Source of the DNA: Planctomycetota bacterium
GTDB lineage: Bacteria > Planctomycetota > Planctomycetia > Gemmatales > Gemmataceae
Assembly (NCBI GenBank): GCA_016873225.1
Contig: VGXS01000019.1
Location: 1 to 64,000, forward strand
Length of the DNA: 64,000 nt
Direction of reading: 5' to 3'
A program made the position numbers and the translations under genes. A model generated the notes under the pieces. The model was given only the letters and a program-made list of their open reading frames with translations, was not told the origin of the DNA and searched no databases. This document shows positions 61,001 to 64,000 of this stretch, one piece after another; the first letter of the stretch is position 1; each line of letters starts with the position of its first letter.

Positions 61001-61109
61001 GGAATCGATCAGCCCGGGTTCCGTTTCGCTGATGCCCGCAAGCCTCGACAAGCAGATGACTCCGCTGGAACTGGCCGACCTCGTGGCCTTCCTGCTGGAG
61101 CGCCGGTGA
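58071..61109 (+). CDS. PVC-type heme-binding CxxCH protein (dehydrogenase + HEAT + cytochrome c)
   Basis: The 1012-residue protein has a short signal peptide. A dehydrogenase-like propeller follows (FTLPPGFIVRRVAGPELVERPISAVFDSKGRLFVTE). A long Ala/Leu-rich HEAT-repeat region covers about residues 400-850. A C-terminal cytochrome c has CSACHK at about residue 891 and GPDLSRIGQIR nearby. The start is only about 10 bp after the DUF1501 stop. It is probably a secreted redox enzyme acting with the PSD1 and DUF1501 proteins. Confidence 0.9.
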   Translation: MLLAALLAMAQAPAAPAASNQVVIGPHRFTLPPGFIVRRVAGPELVERPISAVFDSKGRLFVTESSGSNEPSAIQAQKAPHRVLRLADTDGDGVFDKRTVFADNLMLPQGIAMVGGEVWVGAPPRIIRLIDADDDGVSEKRETWHDGGTLTGCMNDLHGPLEGPDGLVYWTKGAFARQTHKTLDGELSTRASHVFRARRDGTALESVMAGGMDNPVGIAFTDTGDLLLSCTFVHHPGGGLRDGVLHAVPGALFGKDHPPIREPAHLWTAPTLMPVLVDLGPAAPCGLSVARSERLGLRDRALSCQFNLRRVQAHSLKPAGSALAAETTDLIASDFQDFHPTDAVEDADGSILVVDTGGWYKLCCPSSQMVKAESLGAIYRVSRKDAPALSDPRGLRLDWSAPSPELARLLSDTRHAVAARAARALASRGAVDELVKVVNLAGTPRPGRLGAVWAVARADVAEAGPALAGMCHHSDPLVRVAALRALASRGGETGADAAASLACTDPDATVRRAAVERLAARRSTAATGAILKAMSAPGAPTDRHWRHAVVRALVMCKASGPDLEGPWKAGVHRDLLLTALDQAGLLKSPEKALSLAASPDSGEAAVGRWVLSRHADWDRELADALGAVAELPRWLDAELLGRMAALPEGRVLVARWLADPTRRELALEAATKVAGAFPSEWVQPVGALFSEPAGKIRSQALVLAVSLARRKALPGAWTGALEKLAADKSAPPADRLAAMASSPSPPVVELATALHRDRPQAERQQALEALARAKPSAGEWDAIAGALATASPTDTGRILELLGAKAGPEAGMALARALGRPEVSQTVPVAAARQALAGHGAGVRAVADPVLARIDPGADGERKRVIRLMAELPAGDAKRGHAVFNSAKAACSACHKIGYVGGDAGPDLSRIGQIRSRQDLIEAIVAPSVSFVRSYEPVVATMHSGKLVAGVLKSETDAEVAIQTGPSMVERLARKDVESISPGSVSLMPASLDKQMTPLELADLVAFLLERR

Positions 61110-61145
61110 AACCACGCCTCATTTTGGCAAGGAGCGACAACCTCC

Positions 61146-63626
61146 ATGACCCGCATGGCGCCCAGCCTTTCCATGGGCTACCTCCTGATTTGCGCCTGCT
61201 TACCGCCCGGCTGGCCGGCGGGTCCGGGTCGCGCCTCCGCCCAAACCCCCGCCGAATCAGCGCTCTCGCGGCCATGGCTCTGGTCGAAGGCCCACGCGGT
61301 GCCCCCCGAGACCACGAGCGAGCAGAGCGGGTATTTCTCCATCGTCGAGGGGCGTGACGGCAGGATTTACATCGGCACGGCCAAGTACGGCGACAACGCC
61401 TTCCTGGTCGAGTTCAATCCGCCCACCGGCACGATGCGGATTGTCGTCGATGCCGAGAGGGAGATCGGGATCGACCGCAAGGGCTTCGCCGCCCAGGCCA
61501 AGTTCCACACCCGCAACAATGTCGGTCCCAGCGGGAAAATCTACCTCGGCACCAAGCAGGGATATCCCAAGGCCGGGGAAAAGGTTGCCGATTACCTCGG
61601 CGGCCATCCGATGGTCTACGATCCCAAGACCGGCAAGACCCGGGTCTACGATATCCCCGTGCCCCACCAGGGAATCATCAGCATCACCCCCGATGAATCC
61701 CGGGGCGTCGCGTACATCTCGACATGCTCGGACGAGCGGCCCGTCGAAAGCACGCACTTCATGATCCTCGACCTCGCCACCGGAAAGTACCGCGACCTTC
61801 TCGACTGCCGGCACATGTACGCCTTCATCGTGCTCGACCACCTCGGCCGCGCCTACCATCCCGTGCTGGGGGGCGAGATCGCGCGCTACGACCCCCGCTC
61901 CGGCAAGCTCGACCGGCTCAAGCAGACGATCGACGGGGCGGCGCCATCCCCCGACTCGCTTCTCGCCCATCCCCAGAGCCATCCCATCAACTGGGAAGTC
62001 TCGCCCGACGGCAAAACCCTGTACTCCGTGGCCATGAGCGGCAACCAGTTGTTCGCCTACGACCTGGCGGCGGATGGCCAGTCGCTTCGGGGCAGGAGCC
62101 TGGGCAAGCTCATTCCCGAGGCCTCCAGGACCGATTGCAGGGCCTTGTGCGTCGCTCCCGACGGCACGGTTTGGGCCGGCATCAACGCCTCGTTCAAGGG
62201 ACGGGAAGACCGCCTCCACCTCTGCAGCTACCGGCCGGGAGATCCCGCGCCACTCGACCGCGGCCCGATCGCGATCGCCAACCCCGACTATTCGCGATTC
62301 ACCGACGCCGCGGGCAAGCCGCTTTCCCACCACCACGGCGTCCATAAGCTGCCTGACGGCACCATGCTGCCACGCTATGTCGTCATGGGAATCTGCGCCG
62401 CCGCCGATGGCACCGTTTATGTCACGACGCTTTACCCGTTCACGCTGCATGCCATCCGGTTCCCGAGGGTCGCGGCACTGACGACCACCTACTACCACAA
62501 CTCCCACGCCGACATGCTTCTGACGAGGCTCGCGCGCACCGACACGCTCGACGGACGCGGAACGCGCCTTCCCATGTCGATGGCCTCCCTGTATTCCGAG
62601 CAGAATCCCAAGGCCGACATGGCGCCGGCGATCGCCGCGGAAGCAGGCATCAAGCGCCACGCCTCGATATCGTCGGCGCTCAACCCCGGCGGGAACAGGC
62701 TCGCGGTGGACGGCGTCCTGATGATCGCCGAGCACGGCAACTATCCGGAGTCCGACACCGGGCAGTTCATCTTTCCCAAGCGGCGCTGGTTCGCCGAGGT
62801 CGCGCGCGAAATGGAGCGGGCCGGCCGGGTGGCGCCGGTGTTCTTCGACAAGCATCTCGCCGACAACTTCGAGGACGCCCATTGGATTCATGGCGAGGCG
62901 AAAAGGCTCAAGATTCCGCTGATGGCCGGCTCGTCGGTTCCCCTGGCGTGGCGATACCCGCCAATTGATACAACAAGGGGGAAAAAGCTCTCGCAAATCG
63001 TCGTCACCAGCCATGGCAGGCTCGACAGCTACGGCATCCACGCGCTCGAGGCGGCGCAAGCCCTGGCGGAACGCCGCGCTGGCGGCGAGACCGGCGTCGC
63101 GCGGGTTCGGTTCATCGAGGGCGCCGATGTCTGGAAACAGGCCGGATCGGGACTTTACGACCGCGCCCTGCTCGATGCCGCGCTGTCGCGCCAGCGTGAT
63201 CCGGTCAATCCGGGCCGGAAGTTGGAGGAGGTCGTGGCGCGACCGGGTCTTATGGTTGTCGACTACCGCGACGGGCTCAGGGTATGCGTCTTCAACCTCG
63301 AGGGCGCAGTCAGGGAATGGGCCGCCGCCTGGAAGGATGGCGACGGGACGGTCGCATCGACGGTGTTCTGGACCCAGGAACTTCGCCCGTTTTACCACTT
63401 CACCTTCCAGCTTGCCGGCGTGTCTCGTTTCATGAGTAGAGGGGTGCCGCCATGGCCGCTGGAAAGAACCCTGCTCACCACGGGAATCCTCGATGCCGTG
63501 CTCGTTTCCCGGCGCGACAAGGGCAAGGTGGTCGAGACTCCCCGGCTTGGCATCGCCTACCAGTCGGATTGGAATTGGCAGCAGCCGCCTCCCCCGCCTC
63601 CCGGCAGGCCCATCACCGGCCCGTGA
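61146..63626 (+). CDS. Two-domain fusion: secreted beta-propeller + uncharacterised Rossmann-like domain
   Basis: The 826-residue protein has a signal peptide and a YVTN/NHL-type propeller (about residues 50-440; e.g. LFAYDLAADGQ, MVYDPKTGKTRVY). From about residue 444 a second domain starts ALTTTYYHNSHADMLLTRL and contains DGVLMIAEHGNYPESDTGQFIFPKRR, PVFFDKHL, AGSSVPLAWRYPPID and a C-terminal VERTLLTTGILDAVL-like stretch. From memory this second domain also exists as a stand-alone family of unknown function in Planctomycetes and related phyla. Its opening strand suggests an NAD-type Rossmann fold. GGAG lies upstream of the ATG. Confidence 0.75.
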   Translation: MTRMAPSLSMGYLLICACLPPGWPAGPGRASAQTPAESALSRPWLWSKAHAVPPETTSEQSGYFSIVEGRDGRIYIGTAKYGDNAFLVEFNPPTGTMRIVVDAEREIGIDRKGFAAQAKFHTRNNVGPSGKIYLGTKQGYPKAGEKVADYLGGHPMVYDPKTGKTRVYDIPVPHQGIISITPDESRGVAYISTCSDERPVESTHFMILDLATGKYRDLLDCRHMYAFIVLDHLGRAYHPVLGGEIARYDPRSGKLDRLKQTIDGAAPSPDSLLAHPQSHPINWEVSPDGKTLYSVAMSGNQLFAYDLAADGQSLRGRSLGKLIPEASRTDCRALCVAPDGTVWAGINASFKGREDRLHLCSYRPGDPAPLDRGPIAIANPDYSRFTDAAGKPLSHHHGVHKLPDGTMLPRYVVMGICAAADGTVYVTTLYPFTLHAIRFPRVAALTTTYYHNSHADMLLTRLARTDTLDGRGTRLPMSMASLYSEQNPKADMAPAIAAEAGIKRHASISSALNPGGNRLAVDGVLMIAEHGNYPESDTGQFIFPKRRWFAEVAREMERAGRVAPVFFDKHLADNFEDAHWIHGEAKRLKIPLMAGSSVPLAWRYPPIDTTRGKKLSQIVVTSHGRLDSYGIHALEAAQALAERRAGGETGVARVRFIEGADVWKQAGSGLYDRALLDAALSRQRDPVNPGRKLEEVVARPGLMVVDYRDGLRVCVFNLEGAVREWAAAWKDGDGTVASTVFWTQELRPFYHFTFQLAGVSRFMSRGVPPWPLERTLLTTGILDAVLVSRRDKGKVVETPRLGIAYQSDWNWQQPPPPPPGRPITGP

Positions 63627-63742
63627 CCGGCCCGGGCAGGCATCGGCAGCATGGCCGGTGATGACGAAATCATCCTGTCCGCCGGGGTCCCGGGAGATTA
63701 GCTTGGTGTCGGGAAAGCCGTCGTCATGGGGGAGTTGTTGGG

Positions 63743-64000
63743 ATGAGCCGCCAGCGTATTCTTGCCAAGCCCGTGGTCTGGGTGATCGCCGTGGTTCTTG
63801 TCACGGGACTCGTCGCGCATGCCGACGACTGGCCCCAGTTCCGCGGCCCCGGGCGCGACGGCATTTCCAAGGAGACCGGATGGCTGGCCCGGTGGCCCGA
63901 CTCGGGGCTCAAGACGCTGTGGAAGCACCAGGTGGGCCGGGGCTACTCATGCGTGGCGGTGTCGGCAGGCAGGGTCTACACCCTCGGGTTGCTTCCCCAA
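63743..64000 (+). CDS. PQQ-like beta-propeller protein, N-terminal part (3' end outside window)
   Basis: The 86 visible codons give a signal peptide (VVWVIAVVLVTGLVAHA) and DDWPQFRGPGRDGISKETG. This is the start of the PQQ-like/BamB propeller proteins common in planctomycetes. It is followed by LKTLWKHQVGRGYSCVAV. A GGGGGAG site lies seven bases before the ATG. The open frame continues to the window edge. Confidence 0.85.
   Translation, partial: MSRQRILAKPVVWVIAVVLVTGLVAHADDWPQFRGPGRDGISKETGWLARWPDSGLKTLWKHQVGRGYSCVAVSAGRVYTLGLLPQ

Overview
The window is a GC-rich bacterial chromosome segment that looks like a planctomycete, most likely near the Gemmataceae. The evidence is a set of lineage-typical secreted families: a DUF1559 prepilin-like protein, a PSD1/DUF1549-DUF1553 protein with a planctomycete cytochrome c motif, a DUF1501 protein, two very large PVC-type CxxCH heme proteins, a TIGR03067-like protein and many PQQ/NHL/BNR propellers. 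Almost every gene is supported by recognisable domains. The genus is inference.

Layout. 1-4.9 kb: tail of an IS630-type transposase, a glycerol dehydrogenase gene broken by one in-frame amber codon, and a str operon (rpsL-rpsG-fusA, minus strand, no tuf after fusA). 5-13.9 kb: an HhH/TerB-like membrane protein, RNase D, a Cys-rich secreted protein, a DUF1559 protein, a BNR-type protein, a cytochrome c-thioredoxin fusion, RNase P RNA (minus strand, overlapping the fusion gene's 3' end), ribF, a NifU-like protein and a small lipoprotein. 14-17.3 kb: an SGNH-dehydrogenase-HEAT-cytochrome c giant. 17.3-23 kb: a compact minus-strand operon nadD-sdhC-sdhA-sdhB-aroB-DUF6428. 23-25.1 kb: an SDR epimerase and pyrF.

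25.1-26.4 kb is an AT-richer island bounded by imperfect 26-bp direct repeats. It holds a Pth2-like pseudogene and an unrecognised gene. 26.4-29.3 kb: sulfatase, TIM-barrel isomerase and a TIGR03067-like protein. 29.3-39 kb: an M48 metalloprotease, a small protein, a phospholipase D-like protein, a large MscS channel, a 231-bp composite tandem repeat with perfect hairpins, an NTF2-like protein, a YpfJ-like metallopeptidase and a secreted protein. 39.2-45.3 kb: tRNA-Asp(GTC) with terminator, SppA, an SGNH hydrolase, an NHL protein and aconitase.

45.4-53.4 kb: a PQQ-type propeller, then an ABC ATPase, an ABC-2-type permease with a large extracytoplasmic insert, a 943-residue protein of unknown function and a PIG-L deacetylase, apparently one transcription unit. 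53.5-64 kb: a cascade of secreted proteins (PSD1, DUF1501, PVC heme dehydrogenase, an 826-residue two-domain fusion and the start of a PQQ-type propeller).

Central metabolism (succinate dehydrogenase, aconitase, NAD, FAD, shikimate and pyrimidine synthesis) sits beside a typical planctomycete secretome probably aimed at sulfated or complex carbohydrates. The points most worth a second look are the composite tandem repeat after mscS, the rnpB/cytochrome c antisense overlap, the two genes each broken by one stop codon, the natural Arg88 in S12, the uncharacterised ABC/943-residue/PIG-L unit, and the 826-residue fusion.
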